Assembly: GCF_002000245.1 (NCBI RefSeq)
Contig: NZ_MTCM01000010.1
Coordinates: 82,760 to 146,759 of the forward strand
DNA from: Sphingobacterium sp. CZ-UAM
GTDB lineage: Bacteria > Bacteroidota > Bacteroidia > Sphingobacteriales > Sphingobacteriaceae
DNA length: 64,000 nt
Direction: 5' to 3'
The notes under the pieces: generated by a model
The model's database searches: none
What the model was told of the DNA's origin: nothing
The model's input: only the letters and a program-made list of their open reading frames with translations
In this document: in pieces, positions 9,606 to 16,898 of the stretch
Layout: each line of letters begins with the position of its first letter
Position numbering within the stretch: position 1 is the stretch's first letter
Translations under genes and position numbers: made by a program

Positions 9606-10144
9606 CGGTTACGCTCCTTTCTGGATAAATGCGAGGCGCCGATAAGCGCCATCATCAGAAAGATGGAAATGACTTCAAATGGCAATACATAGAATGTCAT
9701 AAATCGTAAGCCGATCTGTTGGATGTTATTATCTGTTGGAATAATCTCCGTATTATTTTCCCGGGCCTGTTGGATCCAGGTAGGGAGGGACTGCTGCCAT
9801 TCCCGTATGCCCAAAATCAGCAGTGTTAGAAAACCTAGGGCCAATACAATCGCCTGCCACCTGGGCATGTTCAAAAATGAGCCACTGCTGTCTTGAAGAT
9901 CTTTCAATAGTTCTTTGTTGGAAAGCATAAAGGCAAATAGCATAAGGATCAGCACACCACCTACATAGACCATAATCTGTGTGATGGCAACAAAATCTGC
10001 CAGCGCAAATAGGTATAGGCCAGCCATAGCAAAGAGCACAATGAAAAATAGAAATAAGGCGCGGGCTATATTTTTAAGATTTACCAGCAACAACGCGGAT
10101 CCGATGGCCAATGTAGCAAAGGCATAAAACAGAATACTTTCCAT
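9602..10144 (-). CDS. nuoJ: NADH-quinone oxidoreductase subunit J
   Basis: A complex I membrane subunit. The open frame extends upstream to 10213, but the extra 23 residues are polar, basic and overlap the end of nuoI. The ATG at 10142-10144 gives a normal 180-residue protein beginning MESILFYAFATLAIGSALLL, directly in the first membrane helix, so I use that start. The five hydrophobic helices include DFVAITQIMVYVGGVLILMLF, the conserved segment with the pi-bulge helix important for coupling. It starts 4 nt after nuoI. Confidence 0.95.
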   Translation of the reverse strand: MESILFYAFATLAIGSALLLVNLKNIARALFLFFIVLFAMAGLYLFALADFVAITQIMVYVGGVLILMLFAFMLSNKELLKDLQDSSGSFLNMPRWQAIVLALGFLTLLILGIREWQQSLPTWIQQARENNTEIIPTDNNIQQIGLRFMTFYVLPFEVISIFLMMALIGASHLSRKERNR

Positions 10145-10148
10145 CTTT

Positions 10149-10712
10149 TTATTTTTGCTTTGCTGCCTCCTTTTCAGCTTGAAATTGTGTCCATTCTGCT
10201 TTTCGTTGTGCAACTTGTTCGTCGGTCATGTCTGAAAAACCATAGATCAGGTCGGTTAATTTCTGTGAGCTGCGGTCATATTCATTGGTCATGACTATAC
10301 ATTCCGTAGGACAGACGACCGTACATAATCCACAGTACATGCATTTGGCCATATCAATATTGAATTTGGCTGGATACAGTCGTTTGACGCTACCGTCTGA
10401 CGTTTTTCCGATCGCCTCCGGAGATTTGATTGCTTCAATTTCAATGCAATCTACGGGACATGCTTTGGCGCAAAGGTCACAGACGATGCAATCATCAATA
10501 TCTACTTGCAATTGATAACGTGCCACTTCGGGCATCGGCATTTTCTCGGCAGGGTATTGTACCGTGACGATGCCCTCCTGACGGTCAAAGTAGTTGTCGT
10601 TTTTGATATTTAATTCCTGACGCGAACGTCGGGCGCCAAACAAGTGCTTGACAGTCAAAGATAAGCCTTTGATTGCTGTACGAAATGCGTGGGAAGCCGT
10701 TTTAAATATCAT
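10149..10712 (-). CDS. nuoI: NADH-quinone oxidoreductase subunit I (8Fe ferredoxin-like)
   Basis: A 187-residue peripheral-arm subunit holding the two [4Fe-4S] clusters (N6a and N6b) that pass electrons toward quinone. Two complete motifs are visible: CIVCDLCAKACP and CMYCGLCTVVCP. It is the only hydrophilic, cluster-bearing subunit encoded in this block, and it sits between nuoH and nuoJ as in the classical order. It starts 3 nt after the nuoH stop. Confidence 0.97.
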   Translation of the reverse strand: MIFKTASHAFRTAIKGLSLTVKHLFGARRSRQELNIKNDNYFDRQEGIVTVQYPAEKMPMPEVARYQLQVDIDDCIVCDLCAKACPVDCIEIEAIKSPEAIGKTSDGSVKRLYPAKFNIDMAKCMYCGLCTVVCPTECIVMTNEYDRSSQKLTDLIYGFSDMTDEQVAQRKAEWTQFQAEKEAAKQK

Positions 10713-10715
10713 ATC

Positions 10716-11789
10716 TTATGCTATAATTAAAATTCTCCAAATGGCAGAAATCGCCATGCAAACAAAAGCTAAAGGAGTCAATACCTTCCAACAGAGACTC
10801 ATTAATTGATCGGCCCGTAATCGGGGTAATGTCCAGCGTATCCACATTTGCACTCCGACGATAAATAACGATTTGGCCAAGGTCCAAAAGATACCCCAGG
10901 CAAGGCCCGTAGTCCAGTCCGCCAGTCGTATGGCACCGATATTAGGAAGTGGCGTGTTCCAGCCTCCTAAAAAAAGGACGACTCCAAGCATCGCTACCAA
11001 AAACATCATGGCATATTCCGCTAAGAAAATAAAGGCAAACTGTATGCCGCCGTATTCTGTATGGAAACCACCGACCAATTCGGATTCCGCTTCGGGAATG
11101 TCAAAGGGCGCCCGGTTACATTCGGCAAGTGTAGCAATAAAGAAAATGAGATAAGTTACAATTAAATGTGGGGCCTGGAAAATATTCCAGGCGAAGAATC
11201 CACCAATCTCATTGACTTCCCAAAAGCCTAAAAATTTGATGCTTCCGTTGGTCATAATGCCCTGTCCGATGGCAATTTCATTGAGGTTTAACGTCTGGGT
11301 TAACATCACTACGGTGATCAACGAGAGCCCCACCGGTATTTCATAAGATACCATTTGGGCTATCGCACGCATGGATCCAAGCAGGGAGTATTTGTTATTC
11401 GAGCCCCAGCCTGCCATCAGAATACCCAGGGCATCAATGGAGATAATGGCCATGATAAAGAATAATCCTGTGTGCGTATTTGCCGGAATAAAGTCTTTGG
11501 CCCAGGGAATAACGGCAAAACCGGTAAAAACAGCTACGAAGATAATAATCGGAGCTATTCTAAATAGAATTTTATCGGCCGATGTGGGGGTGATTAATTC
11601 CTTTTGAAGTAATTTGAGAATATCGGCTATCGTCTGGAGGCTACCGTATTTCCCGGTTTCCATTGGTCCGAGACGATCTTGAACAAATCCGGCAATCTTG
11701 CGCTCGGCATATACCGCAAATAAGGTAAATGCTGCTATAAAGGTAAAAATAGCAACGGGAACCAAGATATGTAGTATTGTATCTATCAA
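10716..11789 (-). CDS. nuoH: NADH-quinone oxidoreductase subunit H
   Basis: A 357-residue membrane subunit that forms most of the quinone-binding chamber at the foot of complex I. Diagnostic blocks are YAERKIAGFVQDRLGP near the N-terminus, FIATLAECNRAPFDIPEAESELVGGFHTEYGG in the middle and the RWTLPRLRADQLM end. It is the first gene of the operon; no nuoA-G genes lie upstream. Instead there is a 314-nt gap to gltA. A CAAACTTA at 11832-11839 (TAAGTTTG on this strand) could be a -7 element, but I see no matching -33 TTTG. Confidence 0.97.
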   Translation of the reverse strand: MIDTILHILVPVAIFTFIAAFTLFAVYAERKIAGFVQDRLGPMETGKYGSLQTIADILKLLQKELITPTSADKILFRIAPIIIFVAVFTGFAVIPWAKDFIPANTHTGLFFIMAIISIDALGILMAGWGSNNKYSLLGSMRAIAQMVSYEIPVGLSLITVVMLTQTLNLNEIAIGQGIMTNGSIKFLGFWEVNEIGGFFAWNIFQAPHLIVTYLIFFIATLAECNRAPFDIPEAESELVGGFHTEYGGIQFAFIFLAEYAMMFLVAMLGVVLFLGGWNTPLPNIGAIRLADWTTGLAWGIFWTLAKSLFIVGVQMWIRWTLPRLRADQLMSLCWKVLTPLAFVCMAISAIWRILIIA

Positions 11790-12053
11790 GCCTTATTTAT
11801 AATGATTTTTAATAAGCGTCCAATGAATACGCAAACTTAACGAAAAACAGGGAATTTAGAGAGGGAAAAATTAAAATATACTTAACAAGTAGATTATCGT
11901 GACATATTAGAGATGTTAGTATTTAGATTTGAGTATTTAGATTTTGCTGATGTAAGCCGCTTACTGATGATATTGTCAGAAAGATAACACACTTTATGTT
12001 TACCTAACGTGCTATAGCATAGTGTTTTTGAAAAAGGTGCCGTCACGGTATTT
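11790..12053. other. Gene-free spacer between gltA terminator and nuoH
   Basis: No open frame here looks coding. It must hold the promoter of the nuoH-N operon, read leftward. The only match to the Bacteroidota -7 box on that strand is TAAGTTTG (complement of 11832-11839), without a good partner. A 14-bp direct repeat, agtatttagatttg then agtatttagatttt, begins near 11918. I see no remnant of nuoA-G. Confidence 0.5.
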
Positions 12054-12091
12054 CCATAAAAAAAGCATCCCTTGGGATGCTTTTTTTATGG
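12054..12091 (-). terminator. gltA transcription terminator
   Basis: A perfect 18-bp inverted repeat with a 2-nt loop: the left arm is CCATAAAAAAAGCATCCC, the loop TT, and the right arm its exact complement. The A/T tracts within the arms supply a U-run on either strand. It begins 13 nt past the gltA stop codon. Confidence 0.9.
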
Positions 12092-12103
12092 AGATTAATC
12101 GAA

Positions 12104-13390
12104 TTAACGATTTGAAAATTCAACGTAATCACGTTCTGTATGTCCAACATACACTTGTCTTGGGCGGCCGATAGGCTCTTTGTTTTCACGCATTTCTTTC
12201 CATTGTGCGATCCATCCCGGAAGACGGCCCAAAGCAAATAGTACAGTAAACATATCTGCTTTAAATCCTAAGGCACGGTAGATAATACCCGAGTAGAAAT
12301 CGACGTTTGGATAAAGTTTTCTGTCGATAAAGTATTGATCGTTTAACGCTGCAGCTTCTAATTTCTTAGCGATATCCAATACAGGATCCTGAACGCCTAA
12401 TTTTTCTAAGATATCGTCACAGGCTTTTTTAATGATTTTAGCACGTGGATCGAAGTTTTTGTATACGCGGTGTCCAAATCCCATTAAACGGAATGGATCA
12501 TTTTTGTCTTTTGCTTTCGCAAGGTATTTTTCAGCATCACCACCATCATTTTTGATCGCTTCCAACATTTCAATTACCGCTTGATTGGCACCGCCATGTA
12601 ATGGACCCCATAGTGCATTGATGCCTGAGGCTACAGAAGCGTACAGGTTGGCATTGGATGAGCCTACGATACGAACGGTAGATGTCGAACAATTCTGTTC
12701 GTGGTCAGCATGTAAAATAAGCAATTTGTGCATAGCGTCGATAACAACTGGATCGAATGTTTTTTCGTCGTTAACCTCGCCGAATAACATGTTTAAGAAG
12801 TTATCAATGTAACCCAAATTGTTTTTAGGGTAAACGACCGGATGACCTAAAGATTTCTTTTGAATCCAAGAAACGATAGTAGGCATTTTAGCCAAAAGAT
12901 TGATGATCGTTTGATCTTCTTCTTCGTCTGTTAAGTTTGGATTTAAAGATTCTGGGTAAAATGCAGATAACGCGCCCACTAAACAAGAAAGTTGACCCAT
13001 TGGGTGGGATTTGGAAGGAAATCCAGCAAAGAAATTTTTCATGTCTTCGTGGATCATCATTTGCTTTTTGATGTCAGCTCTGAATTTTTCCAATACCTCT
13101 TTTTTTGGAAGCTCTCCGTAGATCAGTAAATAAGCAACTTCCAAGAAAGTAGATTTCTCCGCCAATTGCTCAATGGGATATCCTCTATATCTCAATATAC
13201 CTGTCTCACCGTCAAGGAAAGTAATCGCACTTTTTGTTGCACCCGTGTTTTTGTATCCTGGGTCCAACGTAATAAATCCGCTTAGATCTCTTAATTTGGA
13301 AATATCAACTGCTTTTTCATTTTCAGTACCGACAATGACCGGAAGGTCATAAGAAGTACCGTCTAAATTTATAGATGCTTTATCTGACAT
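12104..13390 (-). CDS. gltA: Citrate synthase
   Basis: A 428-residue type II (hexameric) citrate synthase, which condenses oxaloacetate with acetyl-CoA to open the TCA cycle. Visible active-site blocks are ILHADHEQNCSTSTVRIVGS, GPLHGGANQAVIEML with the catalytic His, and FGHRVYKNFDPRA with the second His and the catalytic Asp. The N-terminal small beta domain (ASINLDGTSYDLPVIVGTENE) is typical of the NADH-sensitive bacterial type. It is monocistronic, ending in its own terminator. A TAAATTTG-like -7 element lies in the AT-rich upstream region on this strand, but no clear -33 box. Confidence 0.98.
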   Translation of the reverse strand: MSDKASINLDGTSYDLPVIVGTENEKAVDISKLRDLSGFITLDPGYKNTGATKSAITFLDGETGILRYRGYPIEQLAEKSTFLEVAYLLIYGELPKKEVLEKFRADIKKQMMIHEDMKNFFAGFPSKSHPMGQLSCLVGALSAFYPESLNPNLTDEEEDQTIINLLAKMPTIVSWIQKKSLGHPVVYPKNNLGYIDNFLNMLFGEVNDEKTFDPVVIDAMHKLLILHADHEQNCSTSTVRIVGSSNANLYASVASGINALWGPLHGGANQAVIEMLEAIKNDGGDAEKYLAKAKDKNDPFRLMGFGHRVYKNFDPRAKIIKKACDDILEKLGVQDPVLDIAKKLEAAALNDQYFIDRKLYPNVDFYSGIIYRALGFKADMFTVLFALGRLPGWIAQWKEMRENKEPIGRPRQVYVGHTERDYVEFSNR

Positions 13391-13581
13391 GTTTATATGT
13401 TATCTTATATCTGATTTTGTATGCTAATCTCACAAATTTAACTATTTGATATTTAAAACTGAAAGTTCTTTTGGAATTTATATGACATCATTGCGTCATT
13501 TTGGATAATATTGAATAACTATTTACTCAAATAAGCAAATAGTTTATTCAAATTTAACACTATCTTATTATGCCCGAAATG

Positions 13582-13827
13582 CTAATCTATTTTTCGCTGG
13601 GCGACTTTACCTTTATCTTCGTATTTCCCATTTTTGCCCGATCCAAAAAAAGGTAAGATAACCAAGCATACCAAAATAATGGATGTTAGGGTGAGAATAC
13701 CGGTTGTCCAAAGGATTTTACTGAAATTTTTAGCATCCAGGAAATGGATACCCCATAGCCCCAATAGAAAATAGGTAGCCACAAATAGGATAACCAAGGT
13801 GAATAATATACCAAAGATGTATTTCAT
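13582..13827 (-). CDS. Small two-helix membrane protein
   Basis: An 81-residue protein with two hydrophobic segments (about residues 3-26 and 39-62) and a short charged tail rich in Lys, Gly and Asp. I do not recognise a family. It begins 6 nt after the SPFH-SHOCT gene and is the last of a three-gene operon, so it is probably a partner of that protein in the membrane. Its size and topology resemble small accessory subunits, but nothing in the sequence gives a function. Confidence 0.7.
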   Translation of the reverse strand: MKYIFGILFTLVILFVATYFLLGLWGIHFLDAKNFSKILWTTGILTLTSIILVCLVILPFFGSGKNGKYEDKGKVAQRKID

Positions 13828-13833
13828 AATGGG

Positions 13834-14841
13834 TTATATTTTGTTGAGAATCTGTTTTTTGAGTGTATCGAATTCCTCCTGTGTAATAATGTTTTCGCGT
13901 ACCAGCAATTGTAATTTTTGCAATTTTTCGACAAAATCACCTTCCGCTTGTATATTGTCTTTGATCTCTTCTTTCTGAAGATCAAATTGCTTGCCCAGTT
14001 CCATGCCGACACCCAATTGTGCACCGATACCGGCTAATCCGCCTTCATTTTTAGCGGCATCCCTGAGGGCGCGTAATTTTTCCAGTTCTACATAGCTCAA
14101 ACCGGCCTGCTGTGCAGCTTGATTTTGTGTCGTCAGGTCTGCAATTTCACCAATTCTGCGTTGTGTGTTCGCGTCAAACTGGGTTCCTAGAATCTTGAAA
14201 TCTGTAATTTCTAATCCAAGATCTATAAAATCTTGTTCAACAGCTGTTTTTATATCGGTAGACAGTAGCGGGAGCTGGCTGTCGATCTCATTATACCCCA
14301 ATTTTTTCTGTGCGATCTGCGCAACAATCCGTTGGGGAATACGGTTGTTGATGACATCTTGGATAACCGCTGTGCTGACCGTATTTTGATTGGCAACAAT
14401 GTTTTTATAAAAATGTACCGGTTCCTTGATTATATAGGAAAAAGTGCCGTTCAATCCTATTTCTATAGGAAGATTGTACTGTGGGTCAATGTATTTTATC
14501 GGATTTCCCGTTCCCCAAGCCTGATTGACAATAGCTGCAGTCCGAAAGAAGTAGATGTACAGCTTGTGTTCAGACTCAAAGTTTTGCCTCAACCTTGCCA
14601 AGGTTGTAAAGAAAGGGTGGTTATCCGTTTTTAAATTATAGGTTCCTGCCTCTGTGAGTAGGTTTTCACCCTTTCCTTCATAAACGAGGATACAACCTTG
14701 CCCTGGGGCAAGAATAAGCTTACTGGAATTTTTAATTTCATTTCTTTCGGAAGGAAATTTATACCATAATATGCGGGGATCTTGATTTTTCCACTCAATG
14801 ACCTCGGATAGTTGGTTTTTAAAAAGATTGAATAGTCCCAT
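13834..14841 (-). CDS. SPFH (band 7) domain protein with C-terminal SHOCT domain
   Basis: A 335-residue protein with no N-terminal membrane helix. From about residue 40 to 250 it resembles the SPFH/band-7 proteins of the virion-core-protein-like (YdjI-type) group: the glycine-bearing GQGCILVYEGKGENLLTEAG, then FEYI-type beta strands and the helix VIQDVINNRIPQRIVAQIAQKK. A helical, glycine-rich linker (GGLAGIGAQLGVGMELGKQ) leads to a C-terminal SHOCT-type short helical domain (LLVRENIITQEEFDTLKKQIL). Members of this group are thought to assemble on membranes under stress. It is 5 nt downstream of the zinc-ribbon gene and 6 nt upstream of the small membrane protein gene. Confidence 0.82.
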   Translation of the reverse strand: MGLFNLFKNQLSEVIEWKNQDPRILWYKFPSERNEIKNSSKLILAPGQGCILVYEGKGENLLTEAGTYNLKTDNHPFFTTLARLRQNFESEHKLYIYFFRTAAIVNQAWGTGNPIKYIDPQYNLPIEIGLNGTFSYIIKEPVHFYKNIVANQNTVSTAVIQDVINNRIPQRIVAQIAQKKLGYNEIDSQLPLLSTDIKTAVEQDFIDLGLEITDFKILGTQFDANTQRRIGEIADLTTQNQAAQQAGLSYVELEKLRALRDAAKNEGGLAGIGAQLGVGMELGKQFDLQKEEIKDNIQAEGDFVEKLQKLQLLVRENIITQEEFDTLKKQILNKI

Positions 14842-14846
14842 AATGT

Positions 14847-16217
14847 TTAATTTAATGAGTCGAATTTGGGATTATACCCTTCGAATTTATTGATTTGTTT
14901 TCCGCTATTATCAAAATAGTAATAGTCGCTTGAACTTTTGACAATGAAGCCATCGTTTAACAGATAACCATTTTTATAGATGGATTTAAGGTCTGTTGTG
15001 ACAGTTTTTTGTATGGCACCTGTAGCGACATCCAAGAGCTGAATCTGTAAAGGGTCATCTTCCGCCGGTGTCGGTTTGTAAGCGATCAATAGCGTTTTGT
15101 TATTTTGAGCGATCACTACCGGCTGAAAATAGAGCCTTCCTGGGGTAAAGTCTTTAAAACTAATCAGACGGGTGCCTTTAAATTGCCATGAATTGATCAA
15201 TACCTTTTTGTAAGGATCGCGGTCTGTAAAAATGCCTGACCTGCCATAATCTTTATCCCAGGAAAAGCGTGGACTATCTTTGGGAAATCCATATTGATAC
15301 TGGTAACTGTATTGGATTAACTGAATTTTTTCCTCAGGGTAATAGCTGGATTTACTTGAAAAAGTGAACTCAGTTTTTGTTGTCGGATTGGGAAGTTTTT
15401 TCCTTCTTTCATCGTAAAGCTGCTTATCCGGAATAGATTTATTGATTAAAGGGTAATAAGCAAGGTTTTGCCCTTCATTATTTATGATTTGATAAGAAGA
15501 GCCATAATCTTCGTATTTAAATTCAACTTTGGCAATGCCCGTGCTGAGTGACGGTGCATCTTTGACATAATCTTCAAGGACACTTTTAAAGGTTAGGCTA
15601 TTTCTGTCCAATTGATAAATGTATTTGGATTTTACGATAATGTACAGGTTTTGGTCTTCAAATACCTGTAATTTAACGTCGCTACTTGATAATTCAACGG
15701 GAGTATCCATCAATTGTTTGATCCATTCCTTTTTGCCCGTTTTGGGATCAAATAATCCGATATAAACTTTATTGTCTTTGCCTTCGTCAAATCTTGCTTT
15801 AGAATCCCGGACATTGCCCACCACGACAACGTGGGGGACATTGTTTTTGTCCAAAAATAATTCGTTTGAGGCGTAATTCCATTCCAGCGTAATGGCTTCT
15901 TCTTTTTTATCGGCCGTGTTGGACGAAGTATAGGTCGAATAATTCGGTTCAGGTTTTTTGGAAAATAAAGCACTCAGTGCACCAATAACAAACATTAAGG
16001 TGATAAAACCCACGACAGCAAATAGTACAATCCGTATTGCTTTATATTGATCTGGATTGCTGCGCGGATAGTTGTAATTGTGATTGATATTGATATCGTC
16101 GCTATCTAAAAAAAACTCGGTTCCACAACTGTCACATTTATAATAGTCAGGGCGTATGGTGCTGACTTTTATGCTGCCACAGTGGGGACATTTGATCGCT
16201 TTGATACTTTTGGCCAT
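14847..16217 (-). CDS. Zinc-ribbon membrane protein with large beta-rich C-terminal domain
   Basis: A 456-residue protein. The N-terminus is a zinc ribbon with Cys10, Cys13, Cys28 and Cys31. A single hydrophobic helix follows at about residues 60-85. The remaining roughly 360 residues are predicted beta-rich, with repeated short strand-turn units such as KNVPHVVVVGNVRD, QNLYIIVKSKYIYQLDRN and NKTLLIAYKPT, suggestive of a beta-propeller. The ribbon would be cytoplasmic and the large domain outside the inner membrane if the helix spans once. I do not recognise a named family. It is the first gene of a three-gene operon with an SPFH protein. Confidence 0.75.
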   Translation of the reverse strand: MAKSIKAIKCPHCGSIKVSTIRPDYYKCDSCGTEFFLDSDDININHNYNYPRSNPDQYKAIRIVLFAVVGFITLMFVIGALSALFSKKPEPNYSTYTSSNTADKKEEAITLEWNYASNELFLDKNNVPHVVVVGNVRDSKARFDEGKDNKVYIGLFDPKTGKKEWIKQLMDTPVELSSSDVKLQVFEDQNLYIIVKSKYIYQLDRNSLTFKSVLEDYVKDAPSLSTGIAKVEFKYEDYGSSYQIINNEGQNLAYYPLINKSIPDKQLYDERRKKLPNPTTKTEFTFSSKSSYYPEEKIQLIQYSYQYQYGFPKDSPRFSWDKDYGRSGIFTDRDPYKKVLINSWQFKGTRLISFKDFTPGRLYFQPVVIAQNNKTLLIAYKPTPAEDDPLQIQLLDVATGAIQKTVTTDLKSIYKNGYLLNDGFIVKSSSDYYYFDNSGKQINKFEGYNPKFDSLN

Positions 16218-16475
16218 TTATCTTATTGTATTTGTTTTAATCTCTGCTGTCTAAATTTAATTTCTGCCAAGATGGAATTCCTATGTTGGCAGAATATGAT
16301 CTACAGCCGAAAGTTATAAATAAAAAATAAGGATTAGCAAATTTTTGACAGGTCAACTTATATTCGATGGAATTGATTTTAAATGCGTCGGGAATGGGAA
16401 GCTATTGTAATGTTACAGAAAATACTGTCCCTATCACCTGTGGAGCAGGGATATAAGATAAATAATAATATATTT

Positions 16476-16504
16476 TTGGTATTTACGAATTATTCGTAGA
16501 TTAG
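16476..16504 (+). promoter_or_regulatory. blaI-M56 promoter with embedded operator dyad
   Basis: A TTG at 16476-16478 lies 18 nt before TAGATTAG (16497-16504), a 6-of-8 match to the Bacteroidota -7 box TAnnTTTG. Between them, at 16484-16498, is a perfect 7-bp inverted repeat around one base, TACGAAT-T-ATTCGTA, with further symmetry outside it (AT...AT). BlaI/MecI repressors bind such dyads over their own promoters, so this is the probable autoregulatory operator. The ATG is 30 nt past the -7 box. Confidence 0.7.
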
Positions 16505-16533
16505 TGAAAGAATAGTAAAGAAAGATTTAAGAC

Positions 16534-16896
16534 ATGGAAAAGTTAACAGCACAAGAGGAGCAGGCAATGCAATCTATCTGGAGCCTAAACGGAGGTTTTA
16601 TCAAAGAGATCTTGGATAACATCAAGGGGGAGAAGATGCCATATACGACCTTGGCATCAACAGTTAAGAATTTGGAGCGTAAGGATTTTGTGAAGGCTGT
16701 GCGGTATGCAAATGCCAAACGTTATGAACCTATGGTCAGTGAGCAGGATTACAAAGCCAAGTTTATGAACTCCTTCGTTGGCGATTATTTCAAGAATTCC
16801 TACAAAGAAATGGTTTCTTTTTTTGTGAAGGAGGAAAAACTGACCGCCGATGAGCTAAAAGAGATCATGGATATGATCAAAAACAACAAATCTTAA
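16534..16896 (+). CDS. blaI: BlaI/MecI/CopY family transcriptional repressor
   Basis: A 120-residue winged-helix repressor. It begins MEKLTAQEEQAMQSIWSLNGGFIKEIL and continues through the recognition region TTLASTVKNLERKDFV, the standard BlaI layout, followed by the helical dimerisation tail (residues about 75-120). In the known systems the repressor is cleaved after a membrane protease senses a signal. Here the partner protease gene starts 3 nt downstream. The operator dyad in its own promoter supports autoregulation. Confidence 0.93.
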   Translation: MEKLTAQEEQAMQSIWSLNGGFIKEILDNIKGEKMPYTTLASTVKNLERKDFVKAVRYANAKRYEPMVSEQDYKAKFMNSFVGDYFKNSYKEMVSFFVKEEKLTADELKEIMDMIKNNKS

Positions 16897-16898
16897 AG

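Noticed and set aside
9602..10213. Longer nuoJ start at 10213
   Set aside because: It adds 23 polar basic residues overlapping nuoI; the start at 10144 gives the normal NuoJ N-terminus.
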